Notes under the pieces: generated by a model
Told to the model about the DNA's origin: nothing
Seen by the model: the letters and a program-made list of their open reading frames with translations, nothing else
Databases searched by the model: none
DNA from: Ceratothoa steindachneri
Lineage: Eukaryota; Arthropoda; Malacostraca; Isopoda; Cymothoidae
Direction: 5' to 3'
DNA length: 64,000 nucleotides
NCBI GenBank assembly: GCA_963969495.1
Contig: OZ018318.1
Span: forward strand, 96,749,413 to 96,813,412
Shown here: positions 36,384 to 49,300 of the stretch, piece after piece
Layout: every line of letters begins with the position of its first letter
Numbering within the stretch: the first letter of the stretch is position 1
Position numbers and translations under genes: made by a program

Positions 36384-38887
36384 CACGTTGGCTTCCGGAG
36401 GGAGTTTTCGCTCTTTTGTACTCAAGTGCGATGGACATATGCGAATTTTTTCTTTGTGAAAGTTTATTTTTTTTACATATTTGATTGTATTATGATATAT
36501 TACTGTGTTTGAGTAAGCGTGCGTACTGAGGATACTGGTGGGTCACACGGTACTTAAGTAATATGATATTTTCCATGTGCCGTGAGTTTCGTTGACGTCC
36601 ACATTTTATTTTTCACCCCCAAAAGAAAAAAAGGGAAAATTAGAATTTACAGTATTTGCTATATTTCCCTTCTTTCCAGATAATAAATCTATAAAATATA
36701 AACGAAAATAACTAATCCCATATGAAAATGGTCTTAAGTAAATCTTTTATGGATCTTCATCTAAAGGAAGTTCTTAAAGTTCTGAAAGTGATGTTGATGA
36801 TGATCCTATGTTTAGTGGTAATTCCAGTTCAGATGAGTATAAACCAAAAGAGTCTGAATCTACAGCCTTATCTATTTCAGATGAAGAATGTCAAATGCCT
36901 CTCTCCAGCCAAAGAGTCGACTCTCATAACCCTGATGATATTTCATTGCCGTCAAATGTTTGGCAGATGGTAGATGGAACATATCAAAAAAATATTCAGT
37001 TCACTACCGTGAAAAGTAATTCTGCAATAAATGTATTACAATCAGAAAATGTTAGGCCTATCGATAAATTCAATTTTATGGTTACAGATGATATATATAA
37101 TCTAATTCTTCATCAGACAGATATCAATGCTCACAAGGTGCTTATGAATCATCAGATGCGAAGAGCATCCCGCATGAAAGAATGGAAAGATAGTAATGTT
37201 GCAGAAGTGAAGAAGTTTTTGTCTATTGTTATGTACATGGGACTAGTAATTTATCTAAGAATTATGCTTTATTGGAGTAAAAATATACCCTACAAGAATG
37301 AGTTTGTTCCATCGATTATGCCACGAAATATATTTCAGCTATTATTGCCGTTTTTACATTTTGCAGATAATGAGAATTCTGCTCCTGGTGATCAATTATT
37401 CAAAATTAGAAATTTAGACACATTACTTAAGAGAAATTTCACAAATGCCAAGAGTCCTGGAGAACAGATTGCATTAGATGAAACTATGGTTTCCTGGCGT
37501 GGTCGTCTCATATTCAGGCAGTATAATCCTGGAAAAGCACACAAATATGGGGTCAAAATATACAGGCAAAGTCATCCAAAGAGATATACATATACAAGTT
37601 CTGTATACTGTGGGAAATTGGATGCTCAAGATCATGGTCACCTAACAGAAACATGTATACATTCTACTCTTATAGTGTTAGATCTTGCAGAAAAGTATGG
37701 AAAAAAGGAAGAAGCCTTGACACAGACAATTTTTACACGTCTGTCTCTTTGGCCAGAACCCTGCTTGAGTAGGAAATGCATCTAATGGGAACTCTTCGAA
37801 AAAATTGTAAGTACAATACAAAAGCCATAACTGAAGCAAAAGTAGAGAAAGGAAAATTGTAGGGCGTGAAAGAAATGATGGAATCGTTGTAGCAAAATGG
37901 AAGTATAAATTCTTATGCTGTCAACCAAACATGACTTGAGGATGGTGACTACACGAAAGAAAAATAGCAACGGTGAGGATATAACTTAACCAGAAATTAT
38001 AATATCGTAGAATGTTGCCAAACAAGGAATTGCCCTTTCTGACCAAATTGCTAGTTACCTCTCACCTCTCAGAAAAAACAGTCAGATGGTACCACAAAAT
38101 TGCCTTCGAATTGCTTCGAAATACAGCTGTTGTCAATGCAAATCGCTGAATTTCCACTAGCTATTATTGAGTCACTATGCCATGTAGAGGATGCACCCAG
38201 GCCTCACCAGTCTTCAAATGCGGGAAAAACGCATTAGAAGAATATGACACCAGAGACTCCAGAAACAAAAAAACTCGCAAAAGATGCACAAGATACTACT
38301 CGGAATTAGCAAAGAGCGTAGCGTAGGTATAAATGAGGCATTGAAAAAATGCAAAAGGTTATGTACCTATTGTAACGAATCTGTAGATAGGCCAGCTATG
38401 TCCTTAGATTGCTTTAGGAAAAGCAACTAAAAAGTAAATTACATTTACTTTATTATAGGTAAAATGCAGTAATAAAGGAAATTTTCTACGTTTTTTCCAA
38501 TTTATATTAATTTGGAAATATATTTCAAATATATTTTTTCTAAAAAAGTTTTTGTTGAAAAGTTTATTCTAGATTATATTTGTAATATTCAAAGGTAAGA
38601 TTTATTTGCTTGTAAGTTGTACGTCATACTTCAAACACTTATTTGTTTGTATTTTTCCAATGTACTTCAAAATAAATAATCATCCTTTCTAAGTAGGTTT
38701 ATTATTTTCCTTGATCTACAGATACGCCAATGAAATTTTCACTCACGGAAAAATAGATATTCCCGAGATCCCCAATGCCATTTAAAACATTATATCTCAG
38801 GTTGCCGAAGAGAAATAAATGTATAAGTAAGACACGCATTGTAACCCGCCGGCAGCTCACGCGGCGTGGTACACGGCAGCCAACGTA
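36384..38887 (+). mobile_element. piggyBac-like element 1
   Basis: The left end CACGTTGGCTTCCG follows a TTAA at 36380-36383, the piggyBac target. The right end is the complement of a matching TACGTTGGCTGCCG, followed by ATAA (38888-38891), one change from TTAA. The length near 2.5 kb and an internal piggyBac transposase fit. The terminal match is short (about 13 of 14), so the right boundary is less certain than the left. Confidence 0.75.
36722..38430 (+). pseudogene. piggyBac-like transposase (PGBD4-type), broken
   Basis: This is a cut-and-paste transposase relic. After an acidic, serine-rich N-terminus, the main frame (36808-37785) carries MMNHQMRRASRMKEW-type and EVKKFLSIVMYMGLV segments, FLHFADNENS, DQLFKIRNLD and the first catalytic block IALDETMVSWRGRL with its aspartate. 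A frameshift near 37710 moves the second block, LDTDNFYTSVSLA, out of frame. The third block reads GIALSDQIASYLSPLRKTVRW (37,990-38,080), where the expected GVD aspartate is alanine. A C-terminal zinc-binding tail (CKRLCTYCNES, LDCFRKSN) ends at a stop at 38430. There are at least six stops or shifts, so it is inactive. Confidence 0.92.
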
Positions 38888-39775
38888 ATAAGAACTGAGA
38901 GTTTCTTGCGTCAGCAAAATTTTAGGCATTTTGCTATTCATTAATCTCCCGCTCTAAATAAACAAGACTTAGTGGTTTATTATCGAAGCTCGCTGAGATG
39001 TGAATTTTCTCACCTCGACCCGTTGTTTTCTATATTCTTCCACTAAATCTTTTTGCTAGTTATCTTCCGTTCATTCTTTTCATATAATATTTCTCCGTTA
39101 AGGTATTTATTTATAACAAAAGAGCGTTACGTTGTTTCATTATCAATTCTTTATGGCTCCATGAATTTATTTATTTCGACTACCCAGGTTGAGTTCTTTC
39201 CATACAGTTTCTTTTTCCCTAAATTTACAACATTGTTTAGGAAACTCCTTTTAAAAAACTTTCGGCCGGAAATAGCTGTTTCAATATCCTCTCGTTGAAA
39301 GAAACCAATTTTCTATTCTTTCGCATTCACCAGAATTGCAAAGAGTAGAGGCACTATTTTATTTATAGATTTTATCTTAGAAAAACAGTCACAGAGGATA
39401 CCAAGATTTAATTTTATTAAAGTAAGCTATTTTGAAATTTAAAATACAGTCTATTTTATTTTACTAAATATAAAAAGAAAGAGATAAATATTTGAAGTAT
39501 AATTACATTTATAAGGAAATATTTCGCTTTAATTAATATATGTACTATTGAATAGCGGACATACGATACTCTGTCATTCCTTTTTAATCATAGCACAAGC
39601 ATCTTTGTGATTTATAAACTTCTTAGCTTAATGAGTTTTCCGATTAAATGAATTGTTTTCTTTCATCTTTTCAAGAGGTCTTGAATATATATACATCATT
39701 GGCAAAAAGTATAAAGAACCATATGAGCACCTGAGTTATTCATATAATTTAATTTTTTTCTAGTAAATGAATTCA

Positions 39776-39776
<1 letters not shown>
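38888..39776. other. AT-rich spacer, nothing recognised
   Basis: An 81-codon plus frame at 39053-39298 has no motif. Confidence 0.5.
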
Positions 39777-39819
<43 letters not shown>

Positions 39820-39820
39820 G
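39777..39820. repeat. (TA)n microsatellite
   Basis: TA array with a TTTATATA interruption at the right. Confidence 0.95.
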
Positions 39821-39880
39821 ATAAAAAAACCTCAAAAATCGCAAGTGAGTCAAAGGAAAATTGAAAAACGATTCAGAGCG

Positions 39881-39914
39881 CTTTCGTCTTTATTCTTAAA
39901 GACCTTTTTCAAGG
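39881..39914 (-). ncRNA. Weak hammerhead-like hairpin motif
   Basis: On the minus strand a TTGAAAAAG-type lead is followed by a perfect GTCTTT/AAAGAC stem with a 6-base loop and then GAAAGCG. This resembles the helix II plus GAAA half of a hammerhead ribozyme, but the CUGANGA half is not conserved. It may be a decayed terminus of a Penelope-like or similar element. I see no linked RT gene on this strand. Confidence 0.25.
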
Positions 39915-40489
39915 AATGAACAGGAGTTGAGAAAAGTGTGAGAATAATATGAGTATTTAGTGTGAGAGCTTTTTGAGGGGAGGGAGGAGTGTGAAATGTG
40001 TGTTTGTTTGTAGTTTAATAATTGCCAGGTTACTGGCTGATCTCTTTTTTTCTGACGTTCCTCTATCTATTGCTCTTCTAATTGCATATGGGTTTGTGTA
40101 TACAGGTTGCTTCTAAATTTTTATTCAGTTTTCTTTTATTTCCTATATCGTATTGGTAATTTTGCTTAGGATACCTTGCAGTAACGTTCTTTTAATTCAA
40201 ATTCGTTTTTTATACTGTATTAATTTACTTGATATGTTTAGGTCGGGTTGTTCGAAATTCCTTTGTTTTGTATAGTTACCTTTCTTTGTTTTCAGGTGTT
40301 TATTCCTTTTTTATGGGATTTGATTGTTCAGCTTATTTTCGTGTTATTATTGGGTCTTTATCACATCGCAGGCGGAGCCTACTGCTGGATAATCCTTTGA
40401 TCATGGTCTGTCATGTAATTCCATTTACAAGCACCTTTTTAAAAACCTTTATTTATATACTTCAATTTAGTACATTTGGTTAAGGGATA

Positions 40490-41662
40490 AGCCTTGTTTG
40501 CAAACATCTTAAATTTAAAGTCTGTTGCTTCGTAACGACAGGTTCCTCTCCTTCCGTTTCGCTTTCTGTGTCAGTTTGTGTTTCCCATTCGGTTTTGTTC
40601 TTTTTAATTGAGTATTCTTTTGTTTTTATAGCTCTTTTTTTCCTCTTTTTGTTCAGTCTCTGAAGTTTCCGTTTCTTTTTTTCTCTTAATTGGGTTCGTC
40701 CCTTTCTATTGTTTCTTCGTTTTATTCCGTCGTTGCTGCTATGTACTGCCTATCTTATTTGAAGTTATTTTCCCGCCGTTACCCCGTATACGCAAGCCGA
40801 GGGGAAGTAGGGGAGAACCAGATCTTCCTTACTCCGTTTTTCTCTAAGAGAAAAATGAGCGTGTCTGAGAAGGTCCTGAATTAGGTACTGTTTTGTACGT
40901 GCACGTACCTCATACATGCTAGAATGTCTAGCCCTGTTCCTTCATTAACATTGAAATTGATTTTGGGCTCTTTTGTTTCCTGATTATTCTTTAATTCTTT
41001 TTTTCTGCTCTTTTTCTTTGTTGTTTATTATTTATCTTATCTTTGGACAGTTCACTGCCATTGTAATATGTGGACCTTGGCAGTTAGCACATCTCTTTGT
41101 AGTCTCCGGGCATTCCCTGAATGTGTGATTGCTACCTCCGCATTCTGAGCATAAGTTTTCTCCTTATTTGGGCAGTTCTTTATCACGTGCTCCTCAATGG
41201 CATAGCATTGTAAGCAGGTTTTTACGGTTAGAAATTTTTCATTTTCCATATTTTCAGGGGGTATCCTCATTCCGAAGGCTAGGATCCCTTTGTTGGTTGC
41301 CTTATTTGCAATCTCCGCAGAGGCTGAAGAGACTTTGAACAACTGCGTGTGGTGTCCAAATTTGATGATTTCTTCAATTTTTAGATGTTGGTTTTCCCTT
41401 TTGATCTCCTCTTCATTTCCTCCTTTGTGTGAGATCCCACATAGAAGTCTACTGTTCGACAGACGAAGGAGCGGTTTGCAAGGAGTAGTGGTAGCAGTTT
41501 TCGGGCAAGTCCGATCTTCCTTAGAGAATTTAGTCTTTCGGGCGCCACCAGGCATTCTATGTCATTCGGTTTATGATATAGGGCAACGTACTCTTGGGAA
41601 CCTCTATTTATTTAGTAAGGGCAATCTTCACTTAGGTATAAAGAGTCCTTATTAGTACTCAT
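40490..41662 (-). pseudogene. ORF1 (gag-like, zinc-knuckle) of a non-LTR retrotransposon
   Basis: ORF1 proteins of these elements bind the element RNA. The minus ATG is at 41662 (MSTNKDSLYLSEDCPY, then a stop). The frame QEYVALYHKPNDIECLVAPE follows, and after a shift come GILAFGMRIPPENMENEK and the first zinc knuckle TCLQCYAIEEHVIKNCPNKE (41160-41230). Further knuckles are degraded (cysteines only partly kept). The C-terminal part to about 40490 is highly charged (KRKKETETSETEQKEEKK-like). No endonuclease-RT ORF2 follows on this strand, so the element is internally deleted or truncated at its 3' side. Confidence 0.7.
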
Positions 41663-42190
41663 CTTTCGAGTTTTTGTGCTCCGGATTCGGTTCTCGGGGG
41701 TCTTTTATACTCCATATTGTTATCCATGTTTGGTGTGGTGTTTTGGACCCTCTCCCTTCCTTTTGTGCCCGCCTTCACTAGTTTGGAGGTCAAGAGTGAG
41801 ATAAGGATGAAGGAAATGGTAGACCCGGGTAGGCTCCTCTCGAAGAGTGAAATGTGATTGACTTTTTGTTAATTAGCGTGAAATCAACCAGTACTAACGG
41901 GGATGCCGCCGCCTTGACATATTTTGATGCGGTTGTATGTCCCTCAGCGATTCTGGTGGCGCCTCACAGGCGGAGTGATTAAGCTCCCCAACGAAGGTTG
42001 CAACTGGGTATCATTATCCGAGGGCTCCTCTGATACGGGTATATGGTAGCAGGCTATTCCTTGGACCTTACTCCTCACGTACCCCCAATTATGCAATCGC
42101 AAGTGCACTGCAAAATTGAGACGAGGTTGAAATGTCCGCGTCCACTAGTCAAGGCATAGTGCCCAGGTTGGGGAAGATAAAGAATTAGGT
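41663..42190 (-). other. Probable 5' leader of the ORF1 element
   Basis: A GC-richer stretch immediately upstream of the ORF1 start, with no coding motif. Its composition matches the ORF1 region, not the AT-rich flank, so it is most simply the element's 5' UTR. The outer limit is approximate. Confidence 0.4.
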
Positions 42191-42549
42191 ATTCATGATG
42201 AGTATGATGCTATGATGAACGTAATAAAAATGATTAATTCTCTCTTTTCTAGTACCTCCCGAATGGGAGGATTTTGGGTGTGGTAGAGAAAAAGGTGTAG
42301 GAGACAATATATGAAATTAAAATGAAAAATGAGAATAAGGATAGGGGTGAGATTGAGATGTTCTTCTATCTTGGAATATTCTTTTAACGAGTGTGAATTT
42401 CCTTCCAGTTTACAGATGTAGTTCTTCGTAACTTCTTTCGTATTTAAACTTCCAACCTCGGCAGCGAAAGTTATCTTCGAAGGAAACGAAAGAGATGCTT
42501 TACCAAGCGTGAGTGATTCAGCGAGATGCGAGCCGAGCAGTAAATTCAT

Positions 42550-42642
42550 GAACAGGAGGCGGGACATACATTGCCTTAAGTAGTGGAAGGGATGGGATTA
42601 AACTTTCACAATTTAACGCAATGTATGTTCTACCTCCTGTTC
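42550..42642. repeat. 25-bp inverted repeat
   Basis: GAACAGGAGG...ACATACATTGC at 42550-42574 is matched by its reverse complement at 42618-42642 with about two mismatches and a 43-base loop. Confidence 0.85.
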
Positions 42643-42722
42643 ATTCCATGAAAAGGTTTTTAAGAGAAAAAGACGAAAGAGATCGGTATTGTTTTTCACT
42701 TTTCCTGTGTGGGTGTTTCTGC

Positions 42723-42725
42723 ATA

Positions 42726-42794
<69 letters not shown>
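42723..42794. repeat. (TA)n microsatellite
   Basis: TA array that leads straight into the satellite array. Confidence 0.97.
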
Positions 42795-42795
<1 letters not shown>

Positions 42796-43223
42796 TGAGA
42801 TTAATGTATTTGCATTAATAGACCACCGACTCTACTTCAGGTCTAGCGTGACACGACGCTGGTCAGCAAACTGAGAGACGGCACTCAATGATATCTTCTA
42901 ATCACTCCCCCCCCCCAAACTAATTTAAAAGTTTCCATTTCATACTAGTGTTGTTTACCCACATAGAAAACTGTTATTATTGATATATAACAGCTCAATC
43001 TTAGATAAATACATTCGAAATGTGGGAAAAAATTCCAAGAGAAATTGGTGCGGTTGATGTCATTGCATTATTAGACAACTTCCTCTACTCAGGGTCCAGC
43101 GTGGTAACCCTCGTCCTAGAACTGAGGGACAGAACTAAATGATACCTAGTAATCAGCCCCTAAAATCTGATTTGAAAGATACCATTATTTCCTAGGCTAG
43201 TTTACCTTAATACAAAACTGTTC

Positions 43224-43258
<35 letters not shown>

Positions 43259-45560
43259 TAGCGCTCTTTTAGGTAAATACATTCAAAAGATGGAAAATAT
43301 TCCTAGATAAATTAGTGAAGTTAATGTATTTGCAATATTCACAACTTTATTTTATGACCAGCGTGACACCTTCGTCCTTTACTGGGAGAAGACACTCAAT
43401 GACATCTTTTAATCAGGCTCTCCAAACTAATTTCAAACATTACATTTCGTGCTAGTCTGGTTTACCTTCATAGGAAACTGTTATTATTAACATATATCAA
43501 CGCTATCATAGCTAAATAAATAAGAAAGATGGAAAAAATTCCCATAATAATTGGCGCGGTTAATGTACCAGTATCTGCATTATTAGACCACTTCCTTTAC
43601 TTCATGTCCAGCATAACACGCTCGTTCTTGAACTGGTAGACGACACTCAATGATATCTTCTAATGAGCCTTTTAGGCTCATTACAAGATATTATTTTATG
43701 TTACTCTCATTTACCTTGTTAGAATACTATTATTATTAATATATATCATCGTTATCTATTTATATACATTTGAAAGATGGAAAAAATTAAAGGAAATATT
43801 GTTCGTGCTAATGAATTTGCATAATGTATTAGAAAACTTTTTCTAATTCAGGACCAACCTGACATCCTCGTTCTTAAACTGGGTGACAGCACTTAACTAT
43901 ACCTTCTACTCCACCCAAATAACTAAGTTCAGAGATATTATTTTAAGTATGCTAGTCTCGTTTACTTTTATGGAAAACTGTTATTATTAATATATAATAG
44001 CGCTATCTTAGCTTAATACATTCGAGAGATGGAAAAAAATCCAAGATAAATTGGTGCGGATAATGTATTTGCATTATTAGACCACTTCCTAGGAGGAGCG
44101 TAACACCCTCCTCCTAGAATTGGAAGTGGGCACTCAATGCTTATTTTTAAAGAGCCACAAAATATTGATTTCAAAGATACAATTTATTGTAGTCAGGTTT
44201 ACATTTTATAGAAAAAAGTTATTATATAATATATAACAGCGCGATCTTAGCTAAATACATTCGAATGATGGAAAATTTCCCAGAAAAATTGTTTTGGTAA
44301 ATCTCTTTGCATTATTAGAGAACTGATTCTGCTTCAAGTCAAGCGTGATTGCTTCCTCCTAGAACAGGAAGATGGCACTGAATAATAGCTTCTAATACCT
44401 CAAAAAACCCGATTTCAAAGATATCATTTTATGCAAGTCTCTTTTAACTTGATAGAAAAATGTTATTATGAATATATAACAGCGCCATCTTAGCTAAATA
44501 CACTCGCAAGAAAAGTTTAAGACAAATTTGTACTGTTAATGTATTTGCATTATTGGAGAGTTTCCTCTAATTCAGGTCCAGCATGACACATTCGTCCTTG
44601 AATTGGGAGAAGACAATGATACCTTTTAATCAGAACCAAAAAACGAACTTCAAAGAATCCATTTCATTCTAGTCTAGTTTACCTTCATAGAAACCTTTTA
44701 TTATTGAGATATTACAGCGCTATCTTAGGTAAATACATACAATAGATAAAAAAAATTCCATTATTAGACAACTTCTTATGAGCCCCCCAAAAGTTATAAA
44801 ACGAGATATGATTTTATGCTAGTCTCGTTTACCTTCATGGAGCAATGTTATTATTAATTTATAACAGCGCTATTTTAGCTAAATACCTTCGAAGATGGGA
44901 AAAGTCAGGATAATTGGTGCTGGTAATGTATTTGAATTATTAAAACAACTGAATTTACTTCAGGTCCAGCGTCACACCATAATACTTTCTAATCAGCCCA
45001 AAGAACATGATTTCCAAGATATCGTTTTAAGTTAGTCTCGCTTACCTTCATTGAACTCTGTTATATGTAATATATAACATCACTATCTCAGCTAAATATA
45101 TTCGAAAGTGGTAACAAATTTCAAGACAGATTGGTGCAGTTAATGCAATTGCATTTTTAGGCAACTTACTTTTTTTCTAGCCCAGCGTGACACCCTCCTC
45201 CTCCTCAAACTTGAAGACCGCAATCAATGATACCTTCGAAGCAGCCCACATTAGGCAACTTACTTTTTTTCTAGCCCAGCGTGACACCCTCCTCCTCCTC
45301 AAACTTGAAGACCGCAATCAATGATACCTTCGAAGCAGCCCACAAAAATGACTTGAAAGATATATTTTTTATGCTTGTCTCGTTTACCTTGATAGAAAAC
45401 TGTTATTATTAATATATAATATCGGTATCTTAGCTAAATTTCGTGCAGTTAATGTATTTGTGTTCTTGGACAACTGACTCTACTTCAGGTTAATCGTGAA
45501 ACACTCGCCTTCAAACTGGGAGACGGCCTTTAATAATACATTATAATCAACCTACCCCCC
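42795..45560. repeat. Tandem satellite array, unit about 245 bp, about 11 units
   Basis: A box CTGTTATTATTAATATATAA (with variants) recurs at about 42971, 43219, 43478, 43726, 43978, 44217, 44460, 44697, 44845, 45058 and 45400, mostly 237-259 bases apart. Each unit also has a TTAATGTATTTGCATTATTAGA segment (split here by variants), a CAGGTCCAGCGTGACAC segment and AGCTAAATACATTCGAAAG. Units are well diverged, so the array is old. One shortened unit lies near 44750-44850. Confidence 0.95.
45157..45344. repeat. Recent 94-bp duplication inside the satellite
   Basis: The segment 45157-45250 is repeated at 45251-45344 with no difference I can see, in contrast to the diverged units around it. Confidence 0.95.
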
Positions 45561-45862
45561 CAAAAAAAACAACTTATTGACCAATGTTTTTTTAAATTTG
45601 CAAGAACGCACATACGATTTCAAGAACTCCCCCCACTCCATTCATAGTGCCGTAACTGCAACAGGTTCACCCACTCCGTGAATAAGTCGCTGACCGCTTC
45701 ACTTCGCCAAATGATAATCCCTTAGTCCGCTGGGGCAATCGTGAGGGAGTCGGAGGTCGTAAGTGCTCTCTACGTTTCTCTTCGATTCCTCCTCTTTGGG
45801 CCCCTGCAAAGACATAAGCACCCGATACGAATGAAGATGACGCCCCACCCTCGCCTGCTGCA

Positions 45863-46354
45863 ATGCGGTCCTCAGAAGAAAGGTGGCTTTACGACATAAA
45901 ATCATATACCTTCTATAGCCCCTCGCAAAGTGCATTATCCGCAGAAAATACCTTCATCGACGAGAGAGATATTTTAGACCCCTCGTTCGCTAAACTACAT
46001 GGAATCGGTACACCAGATCACCATCACTATACCGATAACGATAACACTCGGAAATCGCCATGCTCAAATAAAAACACCAACAAAGCCCCAACTACTGAAC
46101 CTTGTCAGTCATGCGATCATCTGGCCGACTCTTTACCATGCATTAAGCCACTCATAACACCTAACCACATCTCCCTGATTACATACTATGAACTTCCTCC
46201 GGGTTGTACAGCTACCAATATAGCATCCTACAACTCGGAGTCCTCCTCTCCCGATTCTTCTTCGACCGCCAAGAAAACTAACCGCCACTCACCACCAAAC
46301 CGTTTAAACCACGCTCATGATGTACCCACGAATACTATACTGATCCCTCTCTGA
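45863..46354 (+). CDS. ORF1 remnant of the I-like element (hypothetical)
   Basis: A 163-codon frame ends just before the endonuclease frame. It is rich in Ser, Thr, Asn and Pro, with a CSNKNTNKAPTTEPCQSCDH segment that might be a remnant of a zinc-binding region, and a basic TAKKTNRHSPPNRLNHAHD tail. The position upstream of ORF2 suggests ORF1, but I see no clear gag or RRM motif. The start codon is uncertain because the frame may continue from a lost upstream part. Confidence 0.4.
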   Translation: MRSSEERWLYDIKSYTFYSPSQSALSAENTFIDERDILDPSFAKLHGIGTPDHHHYTDNDNTRKSPCSNKNTNKAPTTEPCQSCDHLADSLPCIKPLITPNHISLITYYELPPGCTATNIASYNSESSSPDSSSTAKKTNRHSPPNRLNHAHDVPTNTILIPL

Positions 46355-46374
46355 GCACACCTGGACCAAAACGG

Positions 46375-49300
46375 ATGAACCATACTCACACTCCTTTGCC
46401 TAACTCAACCCTTAACGTTCCAACGTCTTCTACTTTCTGTCTGACATGGAATATCCGTGGACTTCGAGCGAAGTATTGCTCGATGCAGTTTTTCCCTGAA
46501 GAAGTTTGCCTTAGTGAAACAAAGCTACTAGACACCTCTCACTCTTTTCCAGCAGGCCACTCCTAGGTCATCCTACTGCCGTAGCCAACTTAATGTTAAC
46601 CTGATCCTAATCCACACAAATATATCATTTATCACTATCCCGCTCCGCAGAAAATTAACGCCCTCGCTGGGCACCTTGACCAAACTAGGATCTTAACCGA
46701 GGGCTCAATATCCCTCCCACCTTCTAAGTCAATCACCTTTTCCAACTGTTGTAACCATTTCTTTTAACTGGAGAATTTAATGCACGTAACCTGTACTCGT
46801 ACGATGTCATAAACAACAGCAAAAGCCAAGTTGTACTAGACTTAGTCTTACAAAAAGACCTACAAGACATCAACAACGAACACTTTACCACTACCATCCC
46901 CAAACAGACTCCCTTCTCCACATATTTAGATCTCTGTCTGTGCTCAACTGATCTCCCGTACGATGACTTATTTAGATTATTTGATGATTTGTTTGAAAGT
47001 GATCATTACCCTCTACTCCTAGACCTACTCCCAGTTTCCCCCATTTCTTAAGGCCGTATTGGGCCTAAAACAATCTAACTGGAACGTCTTTCTAACGTCA
47101 TCCTCTTTCAAACCTGTGTCTTATGAAACAGCAAACTGTACTTCCCGCTTAAAAAACTTTGTGGAACCACTTTTTAGCAACGGCCCACAAACATGTTCTA
47201 CATCGGTCGCCTGGTGGAACAAAGAGTGTAGCACTTCTAAGGGCGAACGAAATAGGTTCCATTGCACCTTTCGAGATAATCCACGTAGGTCCTCCTATAT
47301 TAACTATAAAAGGATGTACCAACACATACCAAATATTCCGCCAGGAAAAACCTCCCTCTTGGATTCAATGCCTATCGTCCATTTCCTCCACCAACCCTCT
47401 AGCTAAGGCCTGTCGACGAATACATAAAATTGGCGTCTCCTCAGCTCACCCCCACCTCTTTATCTTCCGTCTGATGACAACCTTATCAGTGCTCCCCAGA
47501 ACATCGCAAAGCTAATTACGAACACGCACAACTCAATCTACAAAGGATCTCTTCTCCCCGAATTCGACCGACATAAAGTACTAATAGAATTGAAAAACAT
47601 TAGCGATTGAAGCATCAAGGAAACTGTTCTACAACGATCCATTCTCGATGGAATAACTCTAGGAGGCACTCTCATCGTTTAAGAACTCGACGATTCAGAT
47701 AACTTAATATCATACACCTCATCCAAGACGCCCATATAACCGCCGTACAGTTCTACTTAACAATTTTTAATGATATTTTCCTCTCCATAACGTTTCCTGA
47801 AGAATGGTGATACAGCACTATCCTTCCTTAACTTAAACTAGGAAAGGACCCTTCCAATCGAACAAATTATAGTCCAATTGCACTTACCTGCTGCCTATGC
47901 AAGTTGTTTGAACACATGGTGAACGCCCAACTCCTGTGGAATCTTGAAGCACAGCAGCTTATTTCTTCGTCTCAATTTGGGTTTCTCCCAAATCGGTCAC
48001 ACAGGACCCTCTTAGACTCCTTGAGCAGTATATTAGACTTGCTTTCTTTAGAAAAAACTTCGTCTTCGCAATCTTCTTCGACTTAGAAAAGGTATACGAT
48101 ATTGTCTGGCTGCGCTTGATTCTACCACAACTATACGACATGATACTTCGTGGACCATTGGCATTGTTTATACGTAAGTTCCTGAAAGACCGCTCTTTCT
48201 GTGTCAATCTTCTGGGTGCACACTCTTCGAAGCATATACAATATGAAAGTGGTTTTTAAGAAGCGTGTTTAGCACTACTCTTTCTATAATTGCGATTAAT
48301 TCCTTCTCAAAACATATCTTACCGCCTCTGCGCTGCTCCCTTTATGTAGAAGATAATGCTATCTGTGAGACGAATTCGTTTGTGGCGTTGGCCACCACCC
48401 AACTCCATAGAGCCGTCGATTCAATAGTGGCTTATGCCTCTTCGACTGGATTCAATATCTCCTTCCCTATAACAACGCCCCTTATTTTTATCCGACTCAA
48501 ATCGATTCCTTAGATAAGCCTTAATATTTCTGGATCGCCAATCAAATTTGCTACCGATGCGTAATTCCTAGGTCTTATATTAGACCAACATATAAAATGG
48601 CGATATCACATTGAAGACCTTATGAGAAGATGTGCCCCTGTACTTGCTTTTATGGCCGCTTTATCAAAGCTACACTAGGCAGCTGATCACCGCACTATCC
48701 TCGAGATCCACAGATCACTTGTCCTGTCAAAGATTGATTACGGCTGTATGGCTCAGGTTCCAAAAGCATGCTGAATAAACTGAACTTGCTGCATCACCGA
48801 GGCCTACGCCTTGCTACAGGATCATTTAAGTCTTTTCCTGTGATATCTCTCTATGCTGAAACCGGATTCCTCCCCCTCTCTTCGCGCCGTGATGAATTTC
48901 TCCTCTGATTCGACATCAGATGCCTCCGTATGCGCTCTAAACTTGCTCGAATTTCCTGGTCTATCGTCCCTCCAACAGAGATTGGCCATCGTGCCTTCAA
49001 TTCATACATTATACGTATAGCACAGCTTTTAGAAAACCTCGAGCTTTAATACCTCCCGTTCGCTTGGAAAAAGCACCTACCCTCGCCTTGTGGACTCGCT
49101 GGTGTAGTGAGTTGTGTTAACATTTCCTGAGAGGCCCCAAGGATCAGATACCAACCGCAGCTCAACGCAGCATGTTCCGAGAGCATGCAAACACTCATCT
49201 CGGTGAAACACTCAGTTATACTGACATATAGATAACTGATGCAGTGACTGAAAGTGTTACAGTCCTTCCTTCTCACACCTTATGCTCCACATTACCCCAT

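Noticed and set aside
41129..41655. Plus-strand frames opposite the ORF1 relic
   Set aside because: The zinc-knuckle motif and charged C-terminus are on the minus strand; the plus frames have no domain.
42795..45560. Possible CRISPR array because of regular spacing
   Set aside because: The whole ~245-bp unit is repeated, with no short identical repeats separated by unique spacers, in a eukaryotic context.
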